From positions 124,001 to 188,000 of the forward strand of contig PERO01000020.1 of NCBI GenBank assembly GCA_002928875.1: 64,000 nucleotides of DNA, given 5' to 3'. Numbering within the stretch: the first letter of the stretch is position 1; each line of letters opens with the position of its first letter. Below the pieces are notes generated by a model, which made no database searches, had not been told where the DNA came from, and saw nothing but the letters and a program-made list of their open reading frames with translations. The DNA comes from Methylobacterium sp. (GTDB taxonomy: Bacteria; Pseudomonadota; Alphaproteobacteria; Rhizobiales; Beijerinckiaceae). The position numbers and the translations under genes are program-made. Positions 9,990 to 18,986 of the stretch are shown piece after piece.

Positions 9990-11813
9990 ATGGCCACATC
10001 TGATCTTCCGGCCTCCGACCTTTCCGCGGCCGAGAATGGCGGGAATTACCGCGTTCTCGCCCGCAAGTATCGCCCGCAGAGTTTCGAGGACCTGATCGGA
10101 CAGGGCGCCATGGTGCGCACCCTGCGCAACGCCTTTTCCACGAACCGCATCCATCAGGCCTATATCTTCACCGGCGTGCGCGGCGTGGGCAAGACCACCA
10201 CCGCGCGCATCCTCGCCCGCGCGCTGAACTACGAAACCGAGGCGGTCCACACCCCGCAGATCGACATGCCGACCCTGGGCCTGCATTGCGAGGCCATCAT
10301 GGAGAGCCGGCATGTCGACGTGATCGAGATGGATGCGGCCTCGAACACCTCGATCGCCAATGTGCGCGAGATCATCGAGGCCGCGCGCTACAAGCCTGTC
10401 ACGGCGCGCACCAAGGTCTACATCATCGACGAAGTGCACATGCTCTCCACCGCCGCCTTCAACGGCCTGTTGAAGACGCTGGAAGAGCCGCCGCCGCATG
10501 TGAAATTCCTGTTCGCGACCACCGAGATCCGGAAAGTTCCGGTCACGGTCCTCTCGCGCTGCCAGCGCTTCGACCTGCGCCGCATCGAGGCCGAGGAGAT
10601 GATCACCTATCTCGAAGGCATCGCCGCGAAGGAGCGGGTGACCATCGAGCGCGAGGCTTTGGGCCTGATCGCGCGCGCCTCGGAAGGTTCGATGCGCGAT
10701 GCGCTGTCGCTAATGGATCAGGCGATCGCTCATGGCGGAGGACAGGTGGAGGCGGACGCGGTGCGCGCTTCCCTCGGCCTGGCCGATCGCAGCCGCATCA
10801 TCGATCTCTTCGAGGCGGTCATGAAGGGCGACATCGCCCGCGCGCTCACCGAATTCGAGAGCCAGTATGATTCGGGCGCCGACCCTGTCGCGATCCTCAC
10901 CGATCTCGCGGAATTCGTGCATGTCGTCACGCGCCTGAAGCTCACGCCGGAGAGCCGCAAGGATGCGGCCCTCTCGCCGGGCGAGCGCGAGCGCGGCGCG
11001 GCTTTCGCGGCAGCGCTCACCATTCGCCCGCTCACCATGGCCTGGCAGATCCTGCTGAAGGGCCTGCAGGAAGTGCAATCCGCCGCGCGACCGCGCATCG
11101 CGGCCGAGATGGTGCTGATCCGGCTCGCCTATGCCGCCGATCTGCCGGGGCCGGCGGAGATCATCCGCGACCTGAGGAACGGGAATGCGGGCGCGCCGGC
11201 AGGCGGTGGCGGCGGCATGCCCGCCGGCGGCGGCGCGGTGCATGCGCCGCGGGCCAGCGCACCGACGATGGGCGAGCCCGGCGCGCCGCGCATGATCGCG
11301 GGTGGCGGCGAGATGCAGCGCCCGGTGATGCGCGCGGAGCCGCAGGCCGTTCCGGCCAATCTGCCGCAGAGTTTCGAGGCCGTCGTGGCGCTCGCGGAAG
11401 CCAAGCGCGACATCCGCCTGCAGATGGCGCTGACGCGGGATGTCCGCGTGACACGCTACGAACCGGGGCGGATCGAGCTCATTCTCGAACCACACGGCGA
11501 GGTCGATCTTCCCAATCGCCTGTTGCGCGCGCTGCTCGACTGGACCGGCCATCGCTGGGGCGTGTCGCTGGTCGATGCGCCGCCGGGCGCGCTGCCGCCG
11601 ACCTTGCACGAGATCGCCGAGGAGAAGCGCGCGGAAGAACGGCGCGGCGTGCAGAACAAGCCGGCCGTGCAGGCGATCCTGAAGCATTTCCCCGGCGCGC
11701 AGATCGTGCAGATCGAGGAAGCGCGGATATCCCCCGCCGCCGAGGCCGCACCCACCGAGGCCGACGAGCCTCCGGATTTCACCGACCTCGATTTCAGCGA
11801 CGACGATCTCTGA
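9990..11813 (+). CDS. dnaX: DNA polymerase III subunit gamma/tau
   Basis: Clamp-loader ATPase that loads the beta clamp and couples polymerase cores. The 607-residue protein has Walker A GVRGVGKTT (about 62-70), Walker B/DEVH 147-150, sensor SRC (189-191), domain III to about 370, a Gly/Pro-rich linker (about 400-440), and a C-terminal tau-like domain. The Cys4 zinc module is degenerate: only Cys100 remains in LHCEAIMESRHVD. The start is the ATG behind a strong GGAGGGAGG; upstream in-frame ATGs lack one. No A-rich slippery heptamer is seen, so a gamma form by E. coli-type frameshifting is not predicted. First gene of dnaX-ybaB-recR. Confidence 0.95.
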   Translation: MATSDLPASDLSAAENGGNYRVLARKYRPQSFEDLIGQGAMVRTLRNAFSTNRIHQAYIFTGVRGVGKTTTARILARALNYETEAVHTPQIDMPTLGLHCEAIMESRHVDVIEMDAASNTSIANVREIIEAARYKPVTARTKVYIIDEVHMLSTAAFNGLLKTLEEPPPHVKFLFATTEIRKVPVTVLSRCQRFDLRRIEAEEMITYLEGIAAKERVTIEREALGLIARASEGSMRDALSLMDQAIAHGGGQVEADAVRASLGLADRSRIIDLFEAVMKGDIARALTEFESQYDSGADPVAILTDLAEFVHVVTRLKLTPESRKDAALSPGERERGAAFAAALTIRPLTMAWQILLKGLQEVQSAARPRIAAEMVLIRLAYAADLPGPAEIIRDLRNGNAGAPAGGGGGMPAGGGAVHAPRASAPTMGEPGAPRMIAGGGEMQRPVMRAEPQAVPANLPQSFEAVVALAEAKRDIRLQMALTRDVRVTRYEPGRIELILEPHGEVDLPNRLLRALLDWTGHRWGVSLVDAPPGALPPTLHEIAEEKRAEERRGVQNKPAVQAILKHFPGAQIVQIEEARISPAAEAAPTEADEPPDFTDLDFSDDDL

Positions 11814-11838
11814 TCGGCGTGCCACGCAGGAGAAAACC

Positions 11839-12162
11839 ATGCGCGACATCATGGGCATGATGAAGGAAATGGCCGGCCTCAAGGCCAAGATGGAGGCCAT
11901 GCAGACCGAACTCGACGAGACGCTCGTCGAGGGGCAATCCGGCGCGGGCCTCGTGAAGGTCACGCTCACGGCGAAGGGCGCGCTGAAGGCGGTGTCGATC
12001 GATCCCGATCTGCTGAAGCCCGAGGACCGCGAGATGGTCGAAGATCTTCTCCTCGCGGCCCATGCCGACGCGCGGGCGAAAACCGAGAGCGTGATCGCCG
12101 AGAAGATGCAGGCGCTGACCGGCGGCCTGCCCCTGCCACCCGGCTTCAAGCTGCCGTTCTGA
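11839..12162 (+). CDS. YbaB/EbfC family nucleoid-associated protein
   Basis: Small (107-residue) DNA-binding protein that forms a dimer with a tweezer shape and influences nucleoid structure and recombinational repair. Recognisable from the start MRDIMGMMKEMAGLKAKMEA, an N-terminal coiled helix, and the beta-sheet core with ISID-equivalent VSIDPDLL and the MVEDLLLAAHADA helix. It sits 25 bp after dnaX and ahead of recR, the conserved order in most Gram-negatives. Confidence 0.95.
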   Translation: MRDIMGMMKEMAGLKAKMEAMQTELDETLVEGQSGAGLVKVTLTAKGALKAVSIDPDLLKPEDREMVEDLLLAAHADARAKTESVIAEKMQALTGGLPLPPGFKLPF

Positions 12163-12181
12163 GCAATTGTGCTGGTTTTCT

Positions 12182-12270
12182 AGTCATTGCGAGGAAGCGC
12201 GGAAGGCGCTGACGCGGCAATCCACAAAGACTGGATTGCTTCGTCGACCTTCGGTCTCCTCGCAACGACG
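12182..12270. repeat. 89-bp nested inverted-repeat element between ybaB and recR
   Basis: Outer arms TCATTGCGAGGA (12184-12195) and TCCTCGCAACGA (12257-12268) pair with one wobble; inner arms GCAATCCA (12217-12224) and TGGATTGC (12232-12239) pair perfectly. This matches the general form of a widespread alphaproteobacterial extragenic repeat (start TCATTGCGAGGA, centre GCAATCCA/TGGATTGC). It separates recR from its usual operon partners and could reduce read-through. It differs in sequence from the repeat at 8.2 kb. Confidence 0.65.
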
Positions 12271-12294
12271 CTTCATCCGTCCTTGCGAGACACC

Positions 12295-12900
12295 ATGCCC
12301 CAAGCCCTCGCCGGCCCCGAAATCGAGCGCCTGATCCAGCTCCTGGCTCGCCTGCCGGGACTCGGGCCGCGTTCGGCCCGGCGCGCGGTGCTGCATCTGA
12401 TGCGCAAGCGCGAGGATCTGCTGCTGCCGCTGGCGCAGGCGATGCAGGTCGCGGGCGAGCGCATCGTGACATGCACGGAATGCGGCAATCTCGATACCTC
12501 GGACCCCTGCGCCATCTGCCGTGACCCGCGCCGGGATCCATCGATCCTGATGGTGGTGGAGAGCGTCGGCGATCTCTGGGCGCTGGAGCGTGCGGGCGCG
12601 CTGCGTGCGGCCTATCATGTGCTCGGCGGCACGCTTTCGCCGATCGACGGCACCGGACCGGAAGATCTCGCGCTCGGCAAGCTGCTCGACCGCGCTTCGA
12701 CCGGGAGCGTGCGCGAGGTCATCCTCGCGCTCAACGCAACCGTTGAAGGGCAGACCACCGCGCATTACATCTCGGATATGCTCGCGCCCGCCGGGGTGAA
12801 GGTCACGCGGCTCGCCCATGGCGTGCCGGTGGGGGGCGAGCTCGATTATCTCGACGAGGGGACGCTCTCCGCTGCCCTGCTGAGCCGGACGACGCTTTAG
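12295..12900 (+). CDS. recR: Recombination mediator protein RecR
   Basis: With RecO loads RecA onto SSB-coated single-stranded DNA in RecF-pathway repair. The 201 residues hold a helix-hairpin-helix ([18 protein letters not shown]), a zinc finger with Cys60, Cys63, Cys72 and Cys75, and a Toprim domain (about 80-175; [15 protein letters not shown]). The ATG giving [14 protein letters not shown] is chosen; the frame upstream of it runs through the inverted-repeat element and is not protein-like. No good ribosome binding site is visible, so expression may rely on read-through from ybaB. Confidence 0.95.
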   Translation: MPQALAGPEIERLIQLLARLPGLGPRSARRAVLHLMRKREDLLLPLAQAMQVAGERIVTCTECGNLDTSDPCAICRDPRRDPSILMVVESVGDLWALERAGALRAAYHVLGGTLSPIDGTGPEDLALGKLLDRASTGSVREVILALNATVEGQTTAHYISDMLAPAGVKVTRLAHGVPVGGELDYLDEGTLSAALLSRTTL

Positions 12901-12914
12901 CACTTCTTCGCGAA

Positions 12915-12943
12915 TTGGCTGAAACCGGCATTCATCCTATTGT
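12915..12943 (+). promoter_or_regulatory. Candidate promoter of the pyrimidine nucleotidase gene
   Basis: TTGGCT and TATTGT separated by 17 bp, just after the recR stop and about 48 bp before the next start codon. A later TTGACG has no matching -10. Plausible, not proven. Confidence 0.4.
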
Positions 12944-12990
12944 GCTCCTATTCTTGACGTTCCGGTTGCCGCAGTTTTTCAGACAGGCCC

Positions 12991-13740
12991 ATGCCCCAAG
13001 ACGATTTTCCCTCTTCCGGCGCCCTCGTGGCGCGATTTCAGGCGGTCGAGACCTGGATTTTCGACCTCGACAACACGCTCTACCCGCCGCATTCCGATCT
13101 CTGGCCCAAGGTGGACCAGAAGATCACGCATTACATCGGCAATCTCCTGGGCGTGGACGGGCTGACCGCACGGGCCATCCAGAAATACTATTATCAGGTG
13201 CATGGCACGACGCTGAACGGCCTGATGAAGGAGCATGCGATCGACCCGCATGCCTTCCTCGATTTCGTGCATGACATCGATCGCTCGTCGCTGCCGCCCG
13301 ATGCGCGGCTCGGCGATGCCATCGCGGCGCTGCCGGGGCGGAAGTTCATCTTCACCAACGGCTCGGTGCGCCATGCCGAGGAGACCATCCGCCAGCTCGG
13401 CATCGACGGGCTCTTCGACGGCATCTTCGACATCGTGGCGAGCGATTTCCACCCGAAGCCGGCGCGGCGCACCTATGAGCGCTTTCTCGCGACCTTTGGC
13501 ATCACGCCGGTCTCGGCGGCGATGTTCGAGGATATCCCCCGCAATCTCGAGGTGCCGGCCGAACTCGGGATGCGCACGGTTCTGGTGATCCCCGGCGCGG
13601 CGGGTGACCACAAAGAGGAATGGGAGCGTTACGTCGAACACGGCCCCGGTGCATTCGGCATCCGCTTCGACCATGTGACTGCCGATCTTCCGCAGTTTCT
13701 TGATCGGCTGCGATGGGCGCTGGCCGTGCCGGCAGCTTGA
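12991..13740 (+). CDS. Pyrimidine 5'-nucleotidase (HAD family, SDT1-like)
   Basis: Cytoplasmic HAD phosphatase of 249 residues, predicted to dephosphorylate pyrimidine nucleotides. Motif I FDLDNTLY carries the nucleophile Asp25 and acid/base Asp27; motif II is FTNGS, motif III lysine in [10 protein letters not shown], and motif [10 protein letters not shown]. The alpha-helical cap between motifs I and II matches the yeast Sdt1/plant-type group. It ends about 60 bp before dapD on the same strand, an arrangement common in Rhizobiales; no functional link to lysine biosynthesis is known to me. Confidence 0.87.
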   Translation: MPQDDFPSSGALVARFQAVETWIFDLDNTLYPPHSDLWPKVDQKITHYIGNLLGVDGLTARAIQKYYYQVHGTTLNGLMKEHAIDPHAFLDFVHDIDRSSLPPDARLGDAIAALPGRKFIFTNGSVRHAEETIRQLGIDGLFDGIFDIVASDFHPKPARRTYERFLATFGITPVSAAMFEDIPRNLEVPAELGMRTVLVIPGAAGDHKEEWERYVEHGPGAFGIRFDHVTADLPQFLDRLRWALAVPAA

Positions 13741-13801
13741 CTCGGCAAGGGCTCAGCGACCAGAACGGGCATCCGTTCCAACCGCTTGCAGGGTCCTCCG
13801 C

Positions 13802-14650
13802 ATGTCTCTCGCCTCCATCATTGATGCCACCTGGGAAAAGCGCGCCGAGATCAACGCCTCGACCAGGGGCGAGGTGCGTGATGCCGTGGAGGAGGCGCTC
13901 GCGGCGCTCGATTCCGGCACGATGCGCGTGGCCGAGCGCCGCCCGGACGTGGAGGGTCCCGAGGCCTGGGTGGTGAACCAGTGGCTGAAGAAGGCCGTTC
14001 TGCTCTCCTTCCGCCTCAACGACATGGCGCTGATCGGCGGCGCGCCGGGTGGCGCGAGCTGGTGGGACAAGGTCGATTCGAAATTCCTCGGCATGGATGC
14101 GGGCGGCTTCGCCAAGGCCGGCTTCCGGGCCGTGCCGGGCTGCGTGGTGCGCCGCTCGGCCTATATCGGGAAGTCCGTGGTGCTGATGCCCTCCTTCGTG
14201 AATGTCGGCGCCTATGTGGACGACAACACGATGGTCGATACCTGGGCGACCGTCGGCTCCTGCGCGCAGATCGGCAAGAACGTGCATCTCTCCGGCGGCG
14301 TCGGCATCGGCGGCGTGCTGGAACCCCTGCAGGCGAACCCCACGATCATCGAGGATGATTGCTTCATCGGCGCGCGTTCGGAAGTGGTGGAAGGCGTGAT
14401 CGTGGGCCGTGGTTCGGTGATCTCGATGGGCGTCTTTCTCTCGGCCTCGACCAAGATCATCGACCGCAACACCGGCAAGGTGCATGTGGGCTATGTGCCG
14501 CCCTATTCGGTGGTCGTCTCGGGCTCGATTCCGGGCAAGGCGCTGCCCGGCGAAAACTGGGGCCCCTCGACCTATTGCGCGGTCATCATGAAGACGGTCG
14601 ACGAGAAGACCCGCTCCAAGACCGGCATCAACGAATTGCTCCGCGACTGA
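13802..14650 (+). CDS. dapD: 2,3,4,5-tetrahydropyridine-2,6-dicarboxylate N-succinyltransferase
   Basis: Succinyl-CoA-dependent step of the lysine/meso-diaminopimelate pathway. The 282-residue protein has the N-terminal helical domain and a left-handed beta-helix of hexapeptide repeats ([47 protein letters not shown]), with the C-terminal [15 protein letters not shown] motif. Length is as expected. The ATG giving [18 protein letters not shown] is used; an earlier in-frame start would overlap the preceding gene. Confidence 0.96.
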   Translation: MSLASIIDATWEKRAEINASTRGEVRDAVEEALAALDSGTMRVAERRPDVEGPEAWVVNQWLKKAVLLSFRLNDMALIGGAPGGASWWDKVDSKFLGMDAGGFAKAGFRAVPGCVVRRSAYIGKSVVLMPSFVNVGAYVDDNTMVDTWATVGSCAQIGKNVHLSGGVGIGGVLEPLQANPTIIEDDCFIGARSEVVEGVIVGRGSVISMGVFLSASTKIIDRNTGKVHVGYVPPYSVVVSGSIPGKALPGENWGPSTYCAVIMKTVDEKTRSKTGINELLRD

Positions 14651-14723
14651 CCTGAAAAAAACGCGCGATCCGCCGTGGTTTTCGTCACGGCATCGCCACA
14701 TACTGCTCCCATCTGGGAAGAAT

Positions 14724-14740
14724 GGGCCCCGCGAGGGCCC
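14724..14740 (+). promoter_or_regulatory. Hairpin ahead of the DUF533 gene
   Basis: GGGCCC-CGCGA-GGGCCC forms a 6-bp GC-only stem with a five-base loop in the dapD/DUF533 gap, not followed by a T run. It could be an mRNA-stabilising or weak attenuating structure. Confidence 0.3.
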
Positions 14741-14765
14741 CATCCTGTCCCATGAGGTCGCCCGC

Positions 14766-15632
14766 ATGTTCGATGCCCGCAAACTTCTCGATGCTCTCGT
14801 CTCCGCCGGAAGCCAGGCCGGAAGCCCGGGCGGCGGCAAACCGCAGCTCGGCGGCATGCTCGGACAGGTCGCCAGCATGGCGGGCCAGGTGCTGAACCAG
14901 GCCGGAAGCGGTGTCCGCCAGGGCGCGACCGAGATCAACCAATCGACCGGCGCCACGCAGAAGGCGAGCGATTTCCTCCGCCGCACGACCGGCCAGAACC
15001 CGGCGGATCTGGTGGCGCGCGCGCGGGACCTCGCGGCGAAGAACCCGGTCGCGACCGGCGTCGCCATCGGCGGTCTGGCCGCCGTTCTGCTCGGCACCGG
15101 CGCGGGCCGCAAGATCGCCGGCTCGGCCGCGCAGCTAGGCGGCATGGCGCTGGTGGGCGGGCTCGCCTACAAGGCGTTCCAGAATTACCAGGCGGGCCGA
15201 CCGCTGATCGATTCGCAGAATGCCGCGCAGGATTTCCAGCAGCCGGCCGCTCTCCCGCCGCCCTCGGCTTCGGCTTCGGATGAGCAGGCCCTGCGCCTCG
15301 TGCGCGCGATGATCGCAGCGGCTTCGTCGGACGGCATTGTGGATAATCTCGAGCGCCATACGATCATCGGCAACCTGAAGGCGGCGGGTCTCGAGGATGA
15401 GGCCGCGCAGTTCCTCGACCGCGAATTCGCGAACCCCGCCGATCCGGCGACGCTGGCGCAGGGCATCACCGATCCGGAACAGGCCGCGCAGGTCTATGCC
15501 GCCGCGCGCCTCGCGATCGACCCGGATACGGCCGACGAGCGGGCTTTCCTCGCGGCCCTGGCGAGCCAGTTGCGGCTAGAGCCGAGCCTCGTCGCGCATA
15601 TCGATGCCGCAGCCTCGAACGTGAAGGCCTGA
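14766..15632 (+). CDS. DUF533 / TerB-like domain protein (YebE type)
   Basis: Protein of 288 residues with unknown function. The N-terminal half is Gly/Ala-rich and contains a likely membrane-spanning segment (VATGVAIGGLAAVLLGTGAG, about 96-115) and a second hydrophobic stretch near AAQLGGMALVGGLAYKAF. The C-terminal half (about 175-285) is a TerB-like helical domain: MIAAASSDGIVDNLERHTIIG with an acidic DG motif, then DTADERAFLAALASQL. E. coli YebE has the same two-part layout and is envelope-stress related, but that role is not assured here. Two permease genes follow within 10 bp. Confidence 0.8.
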   Translation: MFDARKLLDALVSAGSQAGSPGGGKPQLGGMLGQVASMAGQVLNQAGSGVRQGATEINQSTGATQKASDFLRRTTGQNPADLVARARDLAAKNPVATGVAIGGLAAVLLGTGAGRKIAGSAAQLGGMALVGGLAYKAFQNYQAGRPLIDSQNAAQDFQQPAALPPPSASASDEQALRLVRAMIAAASSDGIVDNLERHTIIGNLKAAGLEDEAAQFLDREFANPADPATLAQGITDPEQAAQVYAAARLAIDPDTADERAFLAALASQLRLEPSLVAHIDAAASNVKA

Positions 15633-15639
15633 TCGCCGC

Positions 15640-16221
15640 TTGCCCGAGGAACAGCCATCCGGATTGCCCAAGCTGAAGCGAAAGCCCCTGGACTGGGGCT
15701 TTCTGGTGGTCGCGACCCTCTCCTTCGGCTCGATGCTCTGGGTCACCCTGCGCGACGGTTTTTCGGTCTCGCAGCATATCCTCGCCGAGGATGTCTGGCT
15801 GTTCCTGACGATCCTGCCCAAGGTGGCGCTGGGATGCCTGATCGGCAGCCTGATCCGCCTGATGATCGCGCGCGAAACGATCGAGAAATATGTGGGCGAG
15901 GGATCGGGGCTGAAGGGCCTCGCCATCGCGGCGCTGATCGGCACGCTGTTCCCGGCCGGGCCATTTACGATCTTTCCGCTGGCGGCGGTGCTGATGGTGA
16001 GCGGCGCGGATCGTGGCGCGGCCATCGCCTTCGTCTCGGCCTGGCTGCTGCTCGGCATCAATCGCGCCATCATCTGGGAAATGCCGTTCTTCGGCACGGA
16101 TTTCGTGCTGTTCCGCTTCCTCGTCTCGCTGCCCATGCCGGTGCTGCTGGGGCTTCTGGCGCGCGCCTCGATCTTCGACGATTTCGTGAATCGGCCGCCG
16201 CCCGGCGAGGGCAAGGCATGA
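15640..16221 (+). CDS. Permease half-protein A (DUF318/YraQ-like, predicted)
   Basis: Integral membrane protein of 193 residues with about five predicted helices (FLVVATLSFGSMLWV; FLTILPKVALGCLIGSLI; GLAIAALIGTLFPAGPFTIFPL; AAIAFVSAWLLLGIN; LPMPVLLGLLA). The LIGTLFPAGPFTIFPLAAVL segment resembles the conserved Gly/Pro loop of the DUF318 permeases, normally one chain of about 300-350 residues. The start is TTG, eight bases after the previous stop, since no ATG or GTG fits before the first helix. Its stop overlaps the next gene by four bases. Substrate unknown; family assignment is from pattern recognition. Confidence 0.7.
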   Translation: MPEEQPSGLPKLKRKPLDWGFLVVATLSFGSMLWVTLRDGFSVSQHILAEDVWLFLTILPKVALGCLIGSLIRLMIARETIEKYVGEGSGLKGLAIAALIGTLFPAGPFTIFPLAAVLMVSGADRGAAIAFVSAWLLLGINRAIIWEMPFFGTDFVLFRFLVSLPMPVLLGLLARASIFDDFVNRPPPGEGKA

Positions 16222-16709
16222 TCGTCCTGGCCTTCACGCTGGCGCTGGTGCTGATTGCGGCCGCCCTCGCCTTCGCGGCGTGGCGGCGTTCGCCGGCGCT
16301 GCTGACGGATGGCTTCAGCGATGCGAAGACGCAGTTCATCCACCTGCTGCCGAGGCTCGCGATCGGCGTGCTGGGTTCGGGCTTCCTCGCGCATCTCCTG
16401 CCGAAGGAGACGATCCTCGCATGGTTCGGGCCGAATTCGGGTCTGCTCGGCACCGCGCTCGCGAGTGTCGCCGGCGCGCTGACGCCCGGTGGGCCGGTGG
16501 TGGGTTACGCCATCGGCGCCGCTTCGCTCAAGGCCGGCGCCGATCTCGCGCAGGTCATGGCCTATGTCACCGCGTGGTCGCTCTTCACCGTCAACCGGAT
16601 GATCTCGTGGGAGATCCCGTCGATGCCGGCGCGGGTGGTGCTGTTGCGGGTCGCGGTGTCCCTGCCCTTCCCGTTCCTCGCGGCCTGGGTGACGGCTTTG
16701 GTGCGCTAG
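16218..16709 (+). CDS. Permease half-protein B (DUF318/YraQ-like, predicted)
   Basis: Integral membrane protein of 163 residues starting MIVLAFTLALVLIAAALAF. It repeats the architecture of the preceding protein: ASVAGALTPGGPVVGYAIGAAS mirrors LIGTLFPAGPFTIFPLAAVL, and WSLFTVNRMISWEIPSM mirrors WLLLGINRAIIWEMPFF. The two are thus homologous halves encoded by overlapping genes (ATGA) and probably form a heterodimeric permease equivalent to a fused one. It is convergent with livF, separated by only six bases. Confidence 0.72.
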   Translation: MIVLAFTLALVLIAAALAFAAWRRSPALLTDGFSDAKTQFIHLLPRLAIGVLGSGFLAHLLPKETILAWFGPNSGLLGTALASVAGALTPGGPVVGYAIGAASLKAGADLAQVMAYVTAWSLFTVNRMISWEIPSMPARVVLLRVAVSLPFPFLAAWVTALVR

Positions 16710-16715
16710 AAGCGC

Positions 16716-17540
16716 TCACGCCAGCCAACGCTTGCGGCGCTTGTAGCTCTTCACCTCGCGGAAGGATTTCTTGTCGCCGCCGGCGACGCCGAGGTAGAAT
16801 TCCTTCACGTCCTCGTTCTCGCGCAGGGCTTTCGCATCGCCATCCATGACGATGCGACCCGTTTCCATGATGTAGCCATAGGTGGCGTATTTCAGCGCCA
16901 TGTTGGTGTTCTGCTCCGCGAGCAGGAAGGAGACGCCCTCCTTGGCGTTCAGATCCTTCACGATCTCGAAGATCTCCTCCACGATCTGCGGCGCGAGCCC
17001 CATGGACGGCTCGTCGAGCAGGATCATCTTGGGACGGCTCATCAGCGCGCGACCGATGGCACACATCTGCTGCTCGCCGCCGGACGTGTAGCCGGACATC
17101 GACTTCATGCGCTGCTTCAGGCGCGGGAAATAATTATAAACCATCTCCATGTCGCGCTTCACGGCCGCACGGCCATCCTGCCGCGTGAAGGCGCCGGTGA
17201 GGAGGTTCTCCTCGATGGTGAGATGGCCGAAGCAATGCCGGCCTTCCATGACCTGGATGCAACCCCGCCGCACGAGATCGGCCGGGCTCATGCGGTCGAC
17301 CCGCTCGCTCTCGAACATGATCGAGCCCTTGGTCACATCGCCACGCTCCGCCTTGAGCAGATTGGAAATCGCCTTCAGCGTCGTTGTCTTGCCCGCGCCA
17401 TTGGCCCCGAGCAGAGCCACGATGCCGCCGCGCGGCACGGTGAGCGACACGCCCTTCAGCACCAGCACGACGTGATCGTAGATCACCTCGATGTTGTTGA
17501 CCGAGAGGATCGGTTCGGCGGTTTCGGCGGCAACGGACAT
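16716..17540 (-). CDS. livF: Branched-chain amino acid-type ABC transporter ATP-binding protein LivF
   Basis: One of the two ATPases of a HAAT-family importer. The 274-residue chain has Walker A GANGAGKTTT near residue 46, signature TSGGEQQM (Thr in place of the usual Leu-Ser start) and Walker B MILLDEPSMGLAP. The ATG giving MSVAAETAEPILS is preferred because GGAG lies six bases upstream; two earlier in-frame ATGs exist. Last gene of the acyl-CoA ligase-livGHMKF operon. Confidence 0.92.
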   Translation of the reverse strand: MSVAAETAEPILSVNNIEVIYDHVVLVLKGVSLTVPRGGIVALLGANGAGKTTTLKAISNLLKAERGDVTKGSIMFESERVDRMSPADLVRRGCIQVMEGRHCFGHLTIEENLLTGAFTRQDGRAAVKRDMEMVYNYFPRLKQRMKSMSGYTSGGEQQMCAIGRALMSRPKMILLDEPSMGLAPQIVEEIFEIVKDLNAKEGVSFLLAEQNTNMALKYATYGYIMETGRIVMDGDAKALRENEDVKEFYLGVAGGDKKSFREVKSYKRRKRWLA

Positions 17541-17576
17541 GGCGTGCTCCTTCAGGGGCAAGGGGTCGTCAGCCAT

Positions 17577-17632
17577 CGGCAGCCGCGCCGACCACGCCCG
17601 GAACAAGCCGGACGATGGCCTTGCGGCTGCCG
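17577..17632 (-). promoter_or_regulatory. Long inverted repeat between livK and livF
   Basis: Perfect 10-bp arms CGGCAGCCGC (17577-17586) and GCGGCTGCCG (17623-17632) enclose about 36 nt. In the mRNA this forms a stable hairpin after the binding-protein gene, a position where such structures commonly protect the abundant upstream message. No T run, so not a clear terminator. Confidence 0.5.
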
Positions 17633-17645
17633 AGAGCCCTTGGCG

Positions 17646-18968
17646 TTACGCCGCCTTCTCGCAAGCCTCGCTGCGCTTCGGCCAGCCGGTGTTCTTCGAC
17701 ACGAAATCCTTCGCTTCAGCCTCGATGAGCGGGCGGACGATCGACTTGATCGGGTCCATCCAGTCCGAGGCCTTCACGTATTTCGTGCCGTCCCACTGCG
17801 AGACGAACACCTTGTTGTGGCCGTTGTGATCGTTGCAGGAGAGCTTCACCGGGTTGGCGAAGCCTTCCATGCCCATCTCCTTCAGGCGCGCTTCGGTGAT
17901 GTTGAGCGCCTCGAGACCGCGCCGGACATCCTCGCCGGTCACGGCTTTCTTGCCGGTGATCTTCTGCGCGGTGCGGATCGCCTCGGCGATCAGCATCGAG
18001 TTGTAGACGCCGCGATTGTAGAGGTTCTCGCCCACCTGCTCGCGCTTGGCCTGGCTCAGGTTCTTGTCGAAGACGTGCTTCAGGATGTCCTGCATCACGG
18101 GGAAGCTGGCGCCGGTGTTGTGGAAGTTCAGGGTCTTGTAGCCCTTGGCGCCGGCTTCGCCCGCCCGGGCGTCGTCGTCACCGCCAGCCCACCAGACGCC
18201 GACGAGGCGATCCATCGGGAAGCCGTTCTTCACCGCTTCCTTCACGGCCGTGGGGTTCATCGCGCCCCAGCCCTGGTTGTAGATCCAGTCCACGCGGTCG
18301 CGGCGGATCGCGAGCCAGGTCGAGCCCTGGTTCTGCATCTGCGCGGCCGGCACCGGATAGAGCTTCAGGTTGAAGCCGTATTCCTTGGCGAGCGCCTCGA
18401 GCACCGGGATCGGCTCCTTGCCGAACGGCGCGTCGAGGTGGATGAGGCCCACCGTCTTGCCCTTCAGCTTGTCGAGGCCTCCCTCGACCTGCGCCATGTG
18501 CTTCACGAAGACCGAGGCGCCATCCCAGTAGGTGGCCGGCGGATTGAAGATCCACGGGAAGTTCTCGCCATCGGCCGAGGCCGAGAGACCATAGGCCATG
18601 GAGAGCACGGGGATCTTGTCCACGGCGGCCTTGGGTATGATCTGCAGCGTGATGCCCGTGGAATACGGGTTCACGATGACCGGATTCTTGGCCTTCACGC
18701 TCTCATAGCATTCGACGCCCTTCTTGGTGTCGTAGCCGGTTTCGCATTCCTCGATGAGGATCTTCGCGCCGCCGATGCCGCCGTCGCGCTGGTTCAGCAT
18801 TTCGAGATAATCGCGCATGCCGTTGGCGATATGCACGCCCGAGCCGGAAAACGGACCGGTCCGGTAGGTGAGCAGGGGGACATAGACACTGTCCTGCGCG
18901 AAGGCGGGCATAGGCGCCGCCCCCGCGATGGCTGCGGCCAGAGCCGCGAGACCAAGGGTCTTCTTCAT
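17646..18968 (-). CDS. livK: Periplasmic substrate-binding protein of HAAT-family ABC transporter (LivK-like)
   Basis: Type I periplasmic binding protein of 440 residues that delivers substrate to LivHM. A Sec signal peptide is clear (MKKTLGLAALAAAIAGAAPMPAFA, cleavage near residue 24). It contains the leucine-binding-protein-like domain with YVPLLTYRTGPFSGSG at the start and IPVLSMAYGLSASADG, IFNPPATYWDGASVF, VGLIHLDAPFGKEP. Substrate could be branched-chain amino acids or an aromatic/fatty acid; the linked acyl-CoA ligase favours a carboxylic acid. The ATG has GGAGAAACC upstream; longer frames are unlikely. Confidence 0.9.
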   Translation of the reverse strand: MKKTLGLAALAAAIAGAAPMPAFAQDSVYVPLLTYRTGPFSGSGVHIANGMRDYLEMLNQRDGGIGGAKILIEECETGYDTKKGVECYESVKAKNPVIVNPYSTGITLQIIPKAAVDKIPVLSMAYGLSASADGENFPWIFNPPATYWDGASVFVKHMAQVEGGLDKLKGKTVGLIHLDAPFGKEPIPVLEALAKEYGFNLKLYPVPAAQMQNQGSTWLAIRRDRVDWIYNQGWGAMNPTAVKEAVKNGFPMDRLVGVWWAGGDDDARAGEAGAKGYKTLNFHNTGASFPVMQDILKHVFDKNLSQAKREQVGENLYNRGVYNSMLIAEAIRTAQKITGKKAVTGEDVRRGLEALNITEARLKEMGMEGFANPVKLSCNDHNGHNKVFVSQWDGTKYVKASDWMDPIKSIVRPLIEAEAKDFVSKNTGWPKRSEACEKAA

Positions 18969-18986
18969 GGTGGTTTCTCCTTCATT

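Noticed and set aside
9990..11813. Programmed frameshift in dnaX to make gamma
   Set aside because: No A-rich slippery heptamer with a following stem was found.
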